Positions 53,149 through 63,697 of a DNA stretch of 64,000 nt are shown here, piece after piece. The DNA lies in NCBI GenBank assembly GCA_006386115.1, contig VFIW01000039.1, forward strand, positions 186,001 to 250,000, in the 5' to 3' direction. Both the position numbers and the translations under genes were made by a program. The notes under the pieces were generated by a model. That model worked only from the letters and a program-made list of their open reading frames with translations, did no database searches and was not told the DNA's origin. Source of the DNA: Globisporangium splendens (lineage: Eukaryota > Oomycota > Peronosporomycetes > Pythiales > Pythiaceae). Positions within the stretch are counted from its first letter, which is position 1; the number at the start of each line of letters is the position of its first letter.

Positions 53149-53634
53149 ATGGGCTTCGAAATCGACACCATCAAGGCTGGGTACACGCAGCTGCATGCAT
53201 GCCTCTGTATATATGTATAATAAGACTGACTGACTGGTGGGTTGTGTACATCAGCGATGGCACCAACTTCCCAAAGGCGGGCAACACCGTCAAGGTGCAC
53301 TACGTGGGCACGCTCACGAACGGCTCCAAGTTCGACTCGAGCCGCGACCGCGGCCGTCCGTTTGAGTTCAAGGTATCGTACGGGAAAAGAGCGCATGCAG
53401 AAGTAACAATCGCTAACCTAACGGTGTTGTGTGTGTGTGTGTGTGTGCCATTTGCAGTTGGGTGCGGGCCAAGTCATCCGCGGCTGGGACGAAGGCGTGG
53501 CCAAGATGAGCCTCGGCCAGGTCGCCAAGCTCACGCTCCCGCACGAGTACGCGTACGGCGAGCACGGCTACCCACCAATCATCCCGCCAAAGGCCACGCT
53601 CATCTTCGAGGTCGAGTTGCTCGGCTTCAACTAA
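53149..53634 (+). CDS. FKBP1A: FKBP12-type peptidyl-prolyl isomerase
   Basis: Three exons, 53149-53180, 53255-53372 and 53458-53634, phases 2 and 0, giving 108 aa, the exact size of FKBP12. Family residues are in place: [43 protein letters not shown] (active-site Trp), [13 protein letters not shown] and the terminal L-I-F-E-V-E-L-L. It catalyses proline cis-trans isomerisation in the cytosol and is the usual receptor for FK506 and rapamycin. The binding-pocket residues visible here are the conserved ones, so drug binding is expected. Intron 2 carries a GT microsatellite at about 53428-53447. Confidence 0.95.
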
Positions 53635-53899
53635 AGCGGCCATTTCTTGATAGACACCCTTTAGTGCAGAGAAGAAAGAAAGAGAGAAAGTAGGTGTGTG
53701 TGTGTGTGTGCCTCCGACTATTGCCCTCAATCGATAATCGCTTTAGGCGCACAGCAATGAGCTTTTGTGGGGTGTTGACTTGATTCCATCGTCCGTCATG
53801 AGAGAAATAGGACCAGTTCGGCATTTTAGACTCGTCTAAACACCTGAAGAATAGCTTTTCATTTGCACATTTGTCAGGTCTGCTGCAAAAGTCTCTGCT

Positions 53900-55458
53900 T
53901 CATGGAGAAGGTGGTCGCGTAGATCCACGAGATGGCGACTTTGGTGGGGATTTCTGTTGTCCACGTAGACTGTGCACGAGGTCGCGGCCTCCGAGTCGCG
54001 CTCTTGGCGATTGCTGAGCCGGTGAGACTGGAGACTTTGCTCCACCGGTGGGCTCCGTCCACATCGAGTTGAAGTATTTCTTTTGCACGCGCTGTGGGGA
54101 TCGCTGCGCGGTTGCTGCCGCAGTCTTTGCCCTTCGCTCGTGCTCCTACAAACAACAAGAACGCAACCTGCACATTAGTCTCTGGAAGGCAGTCTCAAGT
54201 GTAATCAAGTGCCGAAAAGCTGCTTACGAATGCGATCACGAGTGGCGACGTCGCCGTCGTGACGTTCCGGTTCGTTGGCGTAAAGCGCTCGGCGATGAGC
54301 AGCGACGGCTTGTAGGGCGTCCCGGAGATGCTCACGCGCGTTGCCGTGTGCGTGTTCGTCGGCGCGATCGTCGTGGAGAAATCGCGACTCATCCATTTGT
54401 GCGGCTCGTGCACGCGCCACTTCGGAGACGCGACGTACTCGGCCGTGGGCTGCGGTTCCTTGTCGTCGCCATGACCCACACACGAGTGGATGTGGCGAAG
54501 GTAGTGCTTCACGGCGACGTCCTCTCGTTCCTTAACTTCGTCGTGATCCTCTTCCTGGTGCTCGGGGGAGGATGAGGAACAACAATGAGCAGCGCATCTC
54601 CGACATCCGGAGCCGTGCTGCTGGTTGCTGCTGCCATGACCATGCTCCTGGTGATCGTCGTCCTGAGAAGAACAGCAAACCACGTCGCTGACAAAGTACT
54701 TGCCGCACGTGAGCGGTTTGTTCTTTGGGATCGACATGGGCGGATGCAGCTTCTTGTGCTTTTCTCGTGTTTTCTCGAAATTGATGATGCGCTCCTTGTA
54801 TGATTCTCTCGGCAACGCGTTGGCGTCGATGGCTTTGGGGTCTACAAGCTGTCGAACGCATTTTCCACCGCCTTTGTAGACCCCACGCGGCGAATACGAA
54901 CTGTTGGAATGCAATGTTATGCGAGCCAATAGTGCGAGTCAGGTGAAAATGCCGATGCCCAAGCCCAGAAACGTACCCGATCTTGACGGCGGGACCGCCA
55001 ATGTCTTTCTCCTTCTGCCGCTCACGGGGTCTGCAAATACTCAGAAAACCAATAGATGAGCCGAAGTGCATGCTCACGGTTTATGAAGAGATAGTGAGAT
55101 GGAGAACGCACACGTAGGCTCTCGAGTAGGTCTCTTTGTCGTATTCCTTGGTCCAATTCTGCGACGGCGCGTCCTGCATCCAATGCTCGACGCGGCTCAG
55201 GTACGATTCGTACATCTCTTTCCTACGGAGAACGAGCAAAGCGCATTGCTATTTTGCGGTGGTGATGACAATGCACTGCAGCAGCACACTCGTGAGGCTG
55301 AAGACGCACGTCGTTTTGCCGTAGATCTGCTTGATCTTCTTGTCCTGCGTGACGCGAGGCAGCGCGCTGCCGTATGCGCTCTGCTGCTTGGCCTTCTTCA
55401 TCGCAGCCTCCTTCTCCGAGCGTTTGCCCTTCCAGAGCACCACATCGAGCGAGTACAT
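53900..55458 (-). CDS. Unknown five-exon hydrophilic protein
   Basis: Exons 55458-55310, 55222-55112, 55030-54977, 54900-54228 and 54145-53900, all joined in consistent phase (2, 2, 2, 0), giving 410 aa from the ATG at 55458. The frame is open upstream of this ATG for about 30 codons without another Met, so an extra 5' exon cannot be excluded. The protein is hydrophilic with basic N-terminal helices (L-W-K-G-K-R-S-E-K-E-A-A-M-K-K-A-K), short Tyr/Gly/Pro motifs (S-Y-S-P-R-G-V-Y-K-G-G-G), a His/Cys/Ser/Asp-rich patch around residues 180-235 that may bind metal, and a Ser/Pro-rich basic tail. No family is recognised. It is convergent with FKBP12. Confidence 0.65.
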
Positions 55459-55821
55459 CCTGCTCACTCTCGTCTCGGAGAAAAAGATACTTGGTGGCAG
55501 CACCTCGTTCTTGCAGCCCACGTCAACGAGAGACCAAGAGCGCCGACGTCAGTGCAGCATCTCCTGGTCTGTGGGTGCATGAAGGAGCTGTTGAGCCAAG
55601 GAGCTGTTGAGTCAAGGAGCGGGACATCTGTGCCAATGTGAGAGCTGCTGCTCTCCTATCTTTAGTTCTCCGTGCCAGAAATACACATCAACAGGTTGTA
55701 CCCATGTTGGTGTTGCAGGAGCCACTATTGAAGTCAACCATGTTTAGGAGATATGCACGTGTATCACCTTGTTTTGTGAAATGAGCTCTTCGTGCCATAA
55801 TTGTGCGGATCACATGCCAAA

Positions 55822-56786
55822 ATGGATTTCCGGCGATTGATGCGCGAGGAGCGCGAACGCGTGCGCAAGAAGCACGCCGCTGCAGACCCCACGAGCAGCA
55901 GTAAAGAGAGCGGAGAAGCAGCACAACCTCCTAAGAACTCTCTTGCTGCAGATGTGTCCACGTGCACGGAGGCGACACTGAGAGAGTGGACGCAACGGTA
56001 CGAGCTCACATGTCAACAGCGCTGCCACTTTTGTATCTGCTTCATAAGTCGCTTGACATTTGGTTGTTTGAGTGTATTCTGTGGGCGCGCGGCAACAGAT
56101 CGGATCTGGATATCGACAAGTTCCTCGTTGGTGACATCTCTCGCGTGTACTACATCCCGGAGTGGATCTCCGAGGACGAGGAGGCGGCGGTACTCGAGCG
56201 CGTATACGCGGTCCCTGACGACGACGAGCGCGTGTGGGTCAAGCTCAAGTACCGACGCCTGCAGATGTGGGGCGGCGAGGTGAAAGCGCCATTCCATCCG
56301 CTTGAGCTCCCGAAATGGCTGCAGCAAATCACGCAATCGCTCGTGGACACAAAGATCTTCCGCGAGGAGCACCGACCGAACCACGCGTTGATTAACGGTG
56401 AGGATGATTCAGCCGTCATTTGCACGACGTCACTGGTATCATGTGTCTAATGCTCGTGACCCTTGATTCACATAGAGTATGGCGTGGGCGAAGGCATCAT
56501 GCCGCATGAGGACGGACCGAGTTACTTCCCGTTGGTTGCGATCATCAGCACTGGTGCGGACTGCGACGTGACGTTCGAACCGCATCGCAAGCTCCATCAC
56601 TCTTCTGAAACAGACAGCATTGCCGACGATGCGTCTGCTTCGCAAAAAAGCAAGTTTAGTTTCCAGCTCAAGCGCCGCAGTCTCCTGCTGTTCACCGACG
56701 ACGCGTACACAAAGTACCTCCACAGCATCGACGGCATCGAGAGTGGGAAACGCGTGTCGCTCACTATCCGCCATGTGAGTCTTTGA
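55822..56786 (+). CDS. ALKBH6: ALKBH6-type Fe(II)/2-oxoglutarate dioxygenase
   Basis: Exons 55822-55997, 56099-56397 and 56476-56786 joined in phases 2 and 1, 261 aa. The N-terminal about 50 residues are charged and disordered. The core has V-Y-Y-I-P-E-W-I-S, R-L-Q-M-W-G-G, and N-H-A-L-I-N-x-Y-G-V-G-E-G-I-M-P-H-E-D-G-P, where His and Asp of H-E-D are iron ligands. The distal His is expected in Y-L-H-S-I, and the 2-oxoglutarate-binding Arg in R-V-S-L-T-I-R-H. This pattern is specific to ALKBH6 among AlkB homologues. The substrate of ALKBH6 is not well established. The stop at 56786 follows a GTGAGT that could be a splice donor, so a further 3' exon is possible. Confidence 0.88.
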
Positions 56787-57066
56787 CCACCAATGAACGC
56801 GTAGTTTGACGTGTCGTTTGCTGTGTCAACAACGAACACCATGCACTGCCCTGATTGAATGTGAGTGCCATCACAAAGCGTCTCTCTGTGTCGTCAATAC
56901 ATTCACTCTTTAAGCACGCGAGTTGTCTTTCCTTGCGTTCTCAAATATAGCGAATCAGGAGCAAAAATGTCCTCAAGTCAAGACAGGGCGAATAAGAGTC
57001 CAGCCAAATGCGTTGCCACCCCATGGGAACCGCTCATTCAGTCAGTCAACTGCGTATGACCACTAC

Positions 57067-58727
57067 ATGATGCTGAGATCAATTGCGCGCGTGGTCGCGT
57101 TCTTCATGAGAAGCCGGTCCAAGTCCGTCGCGCCTAGTCTGCCGCCTGCGGCGTTAGTGGAGTCCCATGAGAGATCGACGCCAAACCGCGTCGACATCAC
57201 CCGTATATTGTATCCATCAGCAGAGGCGCTGAAAACAGCGGGGCGACTAAAAGCTGTGCGCGAGATCGTTGTGGCATCCAGTAGCAGCCTTCGACTGACG
57301 GATGCATCCGCAAGCGTCGCGAAAACACTGGGTCTCGTGCTGCGGAATGCGCTCGTGAGCGTCACTCTCGCGTGGTGCATCATGTTGTGCGTCAGTCTGG
57401 GGAACATCTTCAGTGGCGAGTCGGAGGAGACCCAGTCCCGTGAATCGTTCCGATGCGCCATTCTGTTGTGGTCCAAGTTCTTCAGCTGGCTCTGCGTCAC
57501 GATCAGCCAGTTCGTGCCTCTTCTCAAGTATCACTTCATGAGCTCTCCGAACAACCGCCCGCGTTTTTTGTTTTGCTGGAAGAAGATGGCTGGAGGTACG
57601 TTCGCCCTCTTCCTTCTATCCTCGCTGATTCTCGTGGCGATCGAAGTTGGCATCGAGAGATCCGAGACGGCTCGGAAATACAATTTCGATTTGTACCTGT
57701 GCAGCTTGTGCTGTCACGCAGATACGGTGGGCTGCACGATATCTGGAAGCGGATTTACCGCGAGCAAACAGTGGAAGGCGGCCTCAAGTGGCAAAACAAG
57801 CGGCGACCAACGTGCACCGCGCAATTCGTACGCACGTTTTTCGAGGACATTGCGAACATCCTCTTCTGCATCGTGGCGGCACTGTATGCGCATGGCGCCA
57901 TGTTTATCACGCTCACGACCCAGTTGGACGTCATCCTCTTTACGCTCGGGAGCTTTGCCCTCAAACTGTGCATGCAAGAGTTTGCCAGGCGCATCGTGTT
58001 CAAGAAGCAGATCCTGCACGTTGGCGCGATGGCGGCCATGGTCGGCATCCCGACGATCCTCATCGATACGCAGATGCGGGTGGCGATGATGCGCTCTCAG
58101 AGTGCCGGGATGTCGCTCATGGGAGCGTTCGCTATGACGTTCGTGGAGATCATGCTGCGGTTGTTCAAAGCGCATCTGACAACCATCCAGATCCGCAATT
58201 GCAGTGCGACCAGCTACTGTGAAAAGACAGGTGATCGTCAGGGACCTCGCGCTGGTGGCCCCCGCAGCAAGAGCCTCGTGAATCTGCTGCGCGCTGTCAA
58301 AACACGCAAGATGTCCTTCTTTGGCGTATCCATCCGAGCGAATATCGGCGAAAGCTCGGCCACAGCAATCGGCCGATGGCGAGCCCAGGCGCTGTTGTAC
58401 CACGCAGCGGAAGTGTACATCGACATGTTTGCCGAGTACGTCGCGCTCGGATGCTCCTATGCGATTCTGTTTCTTTGCTGGAACCATCCGAAGTACAAGC
58501 GAACGTGTACGACCTCAGCGCTGCTGGCCACCGTGCCGCAGATCCATCTTCTCGCCGTGCAGTTTAGCCTCGAGATCGTTGTGGACTACGTCTCGTGCGT
58601 GCTGGAGACAAATCACGGGATTGACTTGAAGCCGCTGCACCGCCACGGGCTCTTCTTGGCGGTGTTTCTCGTCTGGGCCGGTGTCTGTAACCTCATGATC
58701 TCAGGGAGCTTGTTCATCCAGGACTGA
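57067..58727 (+). CDS. Polytopic membrane protein, frame-broken near 57.68 kb
   Basis: Two overlapping frames together make one plausible protein of about 553 aa. The first runs from the ATG at 57067 through an Arg/Ser-rich N-terminus and three hydrophobic helices to about 57670. The second takes over near 57680 (F-V-P-V-Q-L-V-L-S-R-R-Y-G-G-L) and contains five or six more helices, ending at 58727. No intron of sensible length fits: the only GT-AG pairs at the junction would be 12-29 nt. A one-base indel in or near CGGAAATACAATTTCG is the simplest explanation. Between helices lies a basic loop (R-S-K-S-L-V-N-L-L-R-A-V-K-T-R-K). No known family is recognised; transport or scaffold roles are both possible. 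Confidence 0.6.
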
Positions 58728-59026
58728 AAGAAGACTTTATCGATATACGAAGTCTGTATCCTGGCCGCTCTCTTCTTCTTGACCCGAGGGCATCCAATCT
58801 GCGAGCTTGAAAGAAATATACACCAGGGAGAGCAGCCAGTACTCGACCAAGATTTCAAAGTCCCACTTTAGTGAGTGTATCACGCCGACAAAGCCTAGCT
58901 TTTAGTCAACCAAAGCATGTTTATTTTTGCATCGATTGAAGGCAAATAATAATAATCTACAAAAGAAAATAGTCGCCAAACGACGGCACTTCCACCTCTG
59001 TGTTGCTTTCTCTTGAGCCACAGAAC

Positions 59027-59893
59027 CTAAAACTCGAGCTTTCTCTCGTGTCTCTTGAGTTCACGAAGCGCCATTCGAGCGAAAGAAGGGGTCTTCCCCC
59101 CCAACCAGATGTAGAACAGCAGCAGATCTTGGTAAATGTACATGGCGACGTTCACAGCGTGCTCTTCATCTTCAAGCACAGCGAACAGCTGCGGCAGCTC
59201 CCAGCACAGCAGCACCACCAGCACGAACTGAAGCCAGAGCGAACCGACGAGCGCGAGCTCCGAGACGCCCAGCGCTGTCTGGAACGCGATCGCGAGCAGC
59301 GCGACCACGCCAAACGCGATGATCCCAGCGCCAATCGAGGACGTCAGAGCCTCGTCATTGCGCGCGCTGTGTCGGCGCTGCAGCAACGCCATGACGGACA
59401 TGCAGCACGCGAAGAACCCGACGTTCCACGTCATCAACGGTGCACTATCTTCACACGCTTGTCTCTCGGTCACACACAGAAGCACGCTCAATGCAACGGT
59501 GAACGCGGTCACACGCATCAGGGTCATGAAAATCGACGACGACGACGTCTCTGCCGTGCTGTGCTGGTACAAGATGACGCTGGCGATCGCGAAGTGCAGC
59601 AGCATCGTGTGCGCAGCCTGCGTCTCGTCGCCATCGAACATGTTCATCTTGCGCCACGCGACAGCGAGCAGACCGACTACGGCCAAGTGCGCAGCCATGC
59701 CCGCGAGCAGGAGCCATCGACAGTGCGGCTCGTCGTCTTGCTCATCGCGGTCGTCGTCCAGCAGCAGCAGCGAGGTGACCAGCGATCCGGCCGTGAGCTG
59801 GTTCTTGTTGCGGTACACGTCGCGGCGGCGCTCTGCGTAGCAGCGCGGCTCCTGCGGGATCTCGTTCGCAAACAACTGCGCGCGCTTGTCCAT
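59027..59893 (-). CDS. Seven-helix membrane protein resembling Bax inhibitor-1/TMBIM
   Basis: A single exon of 288 aa from the ATG at 59893; the frame is open far upstream but that sequence belongs to a repeated region. About seven hydrophobic helices follow a charged N-terminal about 55 residues. The C-terminal H-A-V-N-V-A-M-Y-I-Y-Q-D-L-L-L-F-Y-I-W-L-G-G resembles the TMBIM family's terminal helix with A-x-x-L-Y-L-D-I-I-N-L-F, including the conserved acidic residue in the membrane. TMBIM proteins leak calcium from ER or Golgi and inhibit cell death. The family call is by shape and this one motif. A very short basic tail ends the protein. Confidence 0.55.
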   Translation of the reverse strand: MDKRAQLFANEIPQEPRCYAERRRDVYRNKNQLTAGSLVTSLLLLDDDRDEQDDEPHCRWLLLAGMAAHLAVVGLLAVAWRKMNMFDGDETQAAHTMLLHFAIASVILYQHSTAETSSSSIFMTLMRVTAFTVALSVLLCVTERQACEDSAPLMTWNVGFFACCMSVMALLQRRHSARNDEALTSSIGAGIIAFGVVALLAIAFQTALGVSELALVGSLWLQFVLVVLLCWELPQLFAVLEDEEHAVNVAMYIYQDLLLFYIWLGGKTPSFARMALRELKRHERKLEF

Positions 59894-59969
59894 TGAAAAG
59901 TAAGTTTTAAGAGCTTCAAGCAGATGGCAAATTGGCGAATGAGCTCCTGGAGGAAGGGCACATTTCAGT

Positions 59970-60280
59970 CCGCGCGCCGCTGGAGAGTGCACTGCACACA
60001 TATCACTGTGTGTGTCGAGAGAGCCACAAGCTCGGGCTGTTCTTCGGACTGTAAAGAAAGAGGCAGAGAGTGGACTTTTACGCCGTGCTACTGTTGCTGG
60101 TGTGTAATGGCAGAGGGGGGACCATCTCACTTGGTAGACCCTCTATTCTTATAGTTGACACTTGAGTTGAGTATGGCGAAGAGATCTGCTTTCGTTTGCG
60201 TGACTTATTAGGTTATAGAGAGCCGAACTAGAGAAAAAAGAGAAGAGGAACTTTCAGCTGCGCCATCTGTCCAGTGCGAC
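59970..60280 (+). repeat. Diverged relic of the tandem-repeat 3' flank
   Basis: This stretch aligns by eye with about 61490-61800. Shared landmarks in the same order and spacing include GAGCCACA, GAAAGAGGCA, CATCTCAC, CACTTG, AGATCT and GCGTGA followed by TATTAG, then GCGCC-TCTG. Identity is roughly 60-70%, so it is much older than the near-identical pair downstream. It overlaps the 5' flank of the Bax-inhibitor-like gene. Confidence 0.5.
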
Positions 60281-60570
60281 TGTTACATGTTATATTTAAT
60301 ATACTGAACACTGAGGGTACATGGGTTCGAAACCTTGTGTCTGTCGACTTTTTTTTCTTCTCAAAAGCCACAAGGACATTCGTATCATTTACCTGGTGTC
60401 ATTTACCGCATGCTAAAAATTGGCTGCCTGCTTCACTGGACAGAGATTAAAGCTCATGAGACAGATTGAAAAATGGTTGGCTATCGCACACACGCGGTCT
60501 GATTGCTGCGGAAGGATGCAGAGGAATCTTCGGCGACCGGTCCTGGTTACTTCGGGCACTGGCAACACTA

Positions 60571-61210
60571 GCTCCATCTCCAGCGAAGACCCCGCAGCCA
60601 GCGCCGCGATGCCCTCCATGTCCTCCTTGTAACTACAACTGCTACAGTTACGGTAGCCGCACAAAGCTCTTCTTCGTCGGCACCAGCTTCAGAGATGGCG
60701 ACATATGCCACGACACCAACTCCATTGCCTGTGACTCCAACGAGTCAACCTGCCAAGCAGAATGTGACCACGCCAAAGCCCTTAGCGAGCGCAACTTGAG
60801 TGCCGTCATCGACCAAGGCAACGTCCAGCTCGCCGCCAACCGCGTCTTCCGTTTCCGCAGCGTCCACAAGCGCGACTTCAACGCCATCATCACCACCATT
60901 TCCGTCTTCTTCAATCTCAGGTTCACAAACTACGCTCGCACCGAAACCCATGTCGGCGTCAACGTCTCCGGCTTCAACGACGGCACCAGTTGCCTATGTT
61001 TCTGCTCCTGTTGATACTCCAGCACCGACCTCCACATCGGTTGTTCCGACAGCGACACCGGTTTCTGCATCCCCAGTGCCTCAAACGACGACCTCAACTC
61101 CATCGACGCCGCAAGCAGTATTGTTCGCGACGTCGCGTGCAACAGCCAACATAGCGGATCTCTCTTTTGTTTGCAGTGTCGTGGTGCTTTCGTTGTGTGG
61201 CTACTTGTAG
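60571..61210 (+). pseudogene. 5'-truncated copy of the mucin-like gene
   Basis: Carries the whole body and C-terminal anchor region of the downstream gene but lacks its signal peptide. Identity stops at about 60571, and the sequence before it encodes no secretory leader. Both overlapping frames described for copy B are present here unchanged. It is probably not expressed as a secreted protein unless an upstream exon supplies a leader. Confidence 0.6.
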
Positions 61211-61513
61211 CGGAGTCATGCTGGGCATATGGGGAGTCTGCAGACACATCATGCCACCTGCGTAACAATGACTAGTGTTGAACAAGAATGTGTGTTTCTT
61301 TGGTATGTGTGTGTGTGTGTGTGAGGGAGAGAGAGAGACTACGCCTTGAAGGGTGATATCCGACGCGTTGGGCTTTGAAGTCTACAAGAGACCAGGGAGG
61401 GATCATGTTGACTGCGGATGAACCGCACTACCCCAAGCAGCATGCCCAACGCACCGCCGCATCACACCGCATCTGCTGCTGCTGCTGCTTCAGCGGAGAG
61501 ACTGATAGTGTAG
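60571..61513 (+). repeat. Copy A of a near-identical direct repeat, period 2487 bp
   Basis: Matches 63058-64000 over at least 943 bp with one base difference noticed (GCA against GTA in the coding part). The right limit is set by the window end, not by loss of identity. Contains a TG/AG microsatellite near 61306-61340. Confidence 0.9.
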
Positions 61514-63057
61514 TCAGTGCAAGCGAGCGCATATGGTATCAGCAAGCGCATGCGAGCCACAGGCGCTGGTCTTTTCTTTTGGGCGTTGCCGAAAGAGGCA
61601 TAGAGTGTGTGCCACTGTACTGTCTTGCCACATGTGATGCATCTCACCTATTGGACCGTTTATTTCTACACTTTGCACTTGGTTCGAGTGTGCTCAAAAG
61701 ATCTCCTTCTGTTGCGTGATCTATTAGTTTAAAGGGCCAATAATATAGAAGATACACTCACAGAAAACGAGTCGGATCTCTCCACAGCGCCGTCTGCTCT
61801 TTCTTCATTTTTTTCGAAACTTGCAGCGGCAGCTGAGACTTTAAAGGGCACACGGTGCGACTTTTCTGTGTCAGCTGACTCATTCTGCTAACTTTATAAC
61901 CACAAGCCGTTCACAGCATTCATTGACTCGTGCACTTTGTGAATGCCAAGTGCTGGCTGCTGCGTCCAGCATTTGCAGAAGCGTTGGACAGGAGGTCGGG
62001 TCCTGTGTTTGGTCGTGTTATCGAACGCACGTGTGGCTTGGAAGTTGTGGAGGAGGAGCTGTTCACAACCACACGCGAGATACAAAAACGAGAACTGCCT
62101 CCAGGTCTCGTTTTTGTGTCAGAGTCAGTCGTCAAAACGTCTAAAGTTCAGACTCGGAACGTCTGGAGCAGATACAGTGAAATCTGCTAAAATCAATACC
62201 ACAAGATGGACTACAAAAATCAGCGAGATCGCTCCAAACTATGGCTCCCCGGTGTGCACGAATTGTGGTGTCGAAGGGCAAACAGCAGCGGATCAAAACA
62301 ACGACGGACTAGAACCACGAGTTCGAGGTCGTACTGTTCCTGGTATGATCCTGTCCTTGTCTCCTTGCTCTTGCTGAGCTCAGAACGGGTGCGTGCGAAC
62401 TCAGTGCTCGACATGTGTCCTAAGACCAAGTGTTGTTGGCAGAGGACCTTTCCAGTTGTCGATTAATTGATCCGACTTAATTTTGTGCACTCAAGCAAAT
62501 AGACTTCTGTTTGGGTGCGCGTCGCGAACAACGTCAGAGCAGCGCTGGTGCGATCTCCCAGCTGCTTTCTTACCCAAGCTCCCATTCTCACCCAAGTGTC
62601 CATATCCATTTCGTCAACTCACAGCCCACAACGCTTTGGCCTCCAGGCTATCAGACATCTCCCCAGCTGCTGAATGAACCAGTTGCACGAGCAGAAATAG
62701 GGTGGACGCACGGATCAGATCTAACGGCCACCTTCAATTGGGGTTGACGTTTCGTATTCGAAGGTCGTCGTCCTCAACATACATGATTGTAGGAGAGGAA
62801 CGCAGCCAACCAGCTCTAGTAGGACGCAGCCATGGGCACTGGTCCGAAGGCGAAGGGGGTTTCCGCAAGAAAGCAACAGGTGCGCATTATTCAATATATT
62901 GCGTCCCGAACAGCATCTCTTCAAAGCAGCCAAGCCCATCACTTCGACAATGCTCCATAGGCTTGTGATAAACAGCAACATCTTTGCAATATGTGTGTGC
63001 GCGCTTGTGATGTACGCTCAGCGAGTTGCTTCGGACACTCCAGTGCCAGTAACACCA
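61514..63057. other. Spacer between the two repeat copies
   Basis: About 1.5 kb. 61514-61800 is the 3' flank homologous to the diverged relic at 59970-60280. An open frame at 61930-62190 with no ATG of its own, and another at 62206-62466, have protein-like composition but no domain I recognise; they could be remnants of a mobile element. The last 100 bp hold the start of the intact mucin-like gene. Confidence 0.5.
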
Positions 63058-63697
63058 GCTCCATCTCCAGCGAAGACCCCGCAGCCAGCGCCGCGATGCC
63101 CTCCATGTCCTCCTTGTAACTACAACTGCTACAGTTACGGTAGCCGCACAAAGCTCTTCTTCGTCGGCACCAGCTTCAGAGATGGCGACATATGCCACGA
63201 CACCAACTCCATTGCCTGTGACTCCAACGAGTCAACCTGCCAAGCAGAATGTGACCACGCCAAAGCCCTTAGCGAGCGCAACTTGAGTGCCGTCATCGAC
63301 CAAGGCAACGTCCAGCTCGCCGCCAACCGCGTCTTCCGTTTCCGTAGCGTCCACAAGCGCGACTTCAACGCCATCATCACCACCATTTCCGTCTTCTTCA
63401 ATCTCAGGTTCACAAACTACGCTCGCACCGAAACCCATGTCGGCGTCAACGTCTCCGGCTTCAACGACGGCACCAGTTGCCTATGTTTCTGCTCCTGTTG
63501 ATACTCCAGCACCGACCTCCACATCGGTTGTTCCGACAGCGACACCGGTTTCTGCATCCCCAGTGCCTCAAACGACGACCTCAACTCCATCGACGCCGCA
63601 AGCAGTATTGTTCGCGACGTCGCGTGCAACAGCCAACATAGCGGATCTCTCTTTTGTTTGCAGTGTCGTGGTGCTTTCGTTGTGTGGCTACTTGTAG
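62950..63697 (+). CDS. Secreted Ser/Thr/Pro-rich (mucin-like) protein gene with two overlapping frames
   Basis: The ATG at 62950 starts a signal peptide (hydrophobic residues about 6-26, cleavage near A-S-D), followed by P-V-P-V-T-P-A-P-S-P and a Cys/Pro segment. The same frame stays open to 63501 (183 aa), Cys-rich at its end. From about 63110 the +1 frame reads almost only Thr, Ser, Pro, Ala and Val with N-glycosylation sequons, ends in a hydrophobic tail typical of a GPI-anchor signal (S-F-V-C-S-V-V-V-L-S-L-C), and stops at 63697. It is interrupted once by TGA at about 63281. A 58-nt intron (GTAACT...CCAG, from about 63117) would shift the leader into the +1 frame, and a 54-nt GT-AG pair could remove the TGA. 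Both are hypotheses. Likely a cell-surface or wall glycoprotein. Confidence 0.55.

Noticed and set aside
57686..57714. 29-nt GT-AG segment as an intron in the membrane-protein gene
   Set aside because: Far below the shortest introns elsewhere in the window (about 60 nt); a one-base lesion is simpler.
60322..60336. GGTTCGAAACC resembling a tRNA B box
   Set aside because: No matching A box, anticodon arm or acceptor stem in the surrounding 90 nt.
62206..62466. 86-codon open frame as a separate gene
   Set aside because: It has an ATG but no recognisable domain, no conserved splice context and lies in repeat-associated DNA.
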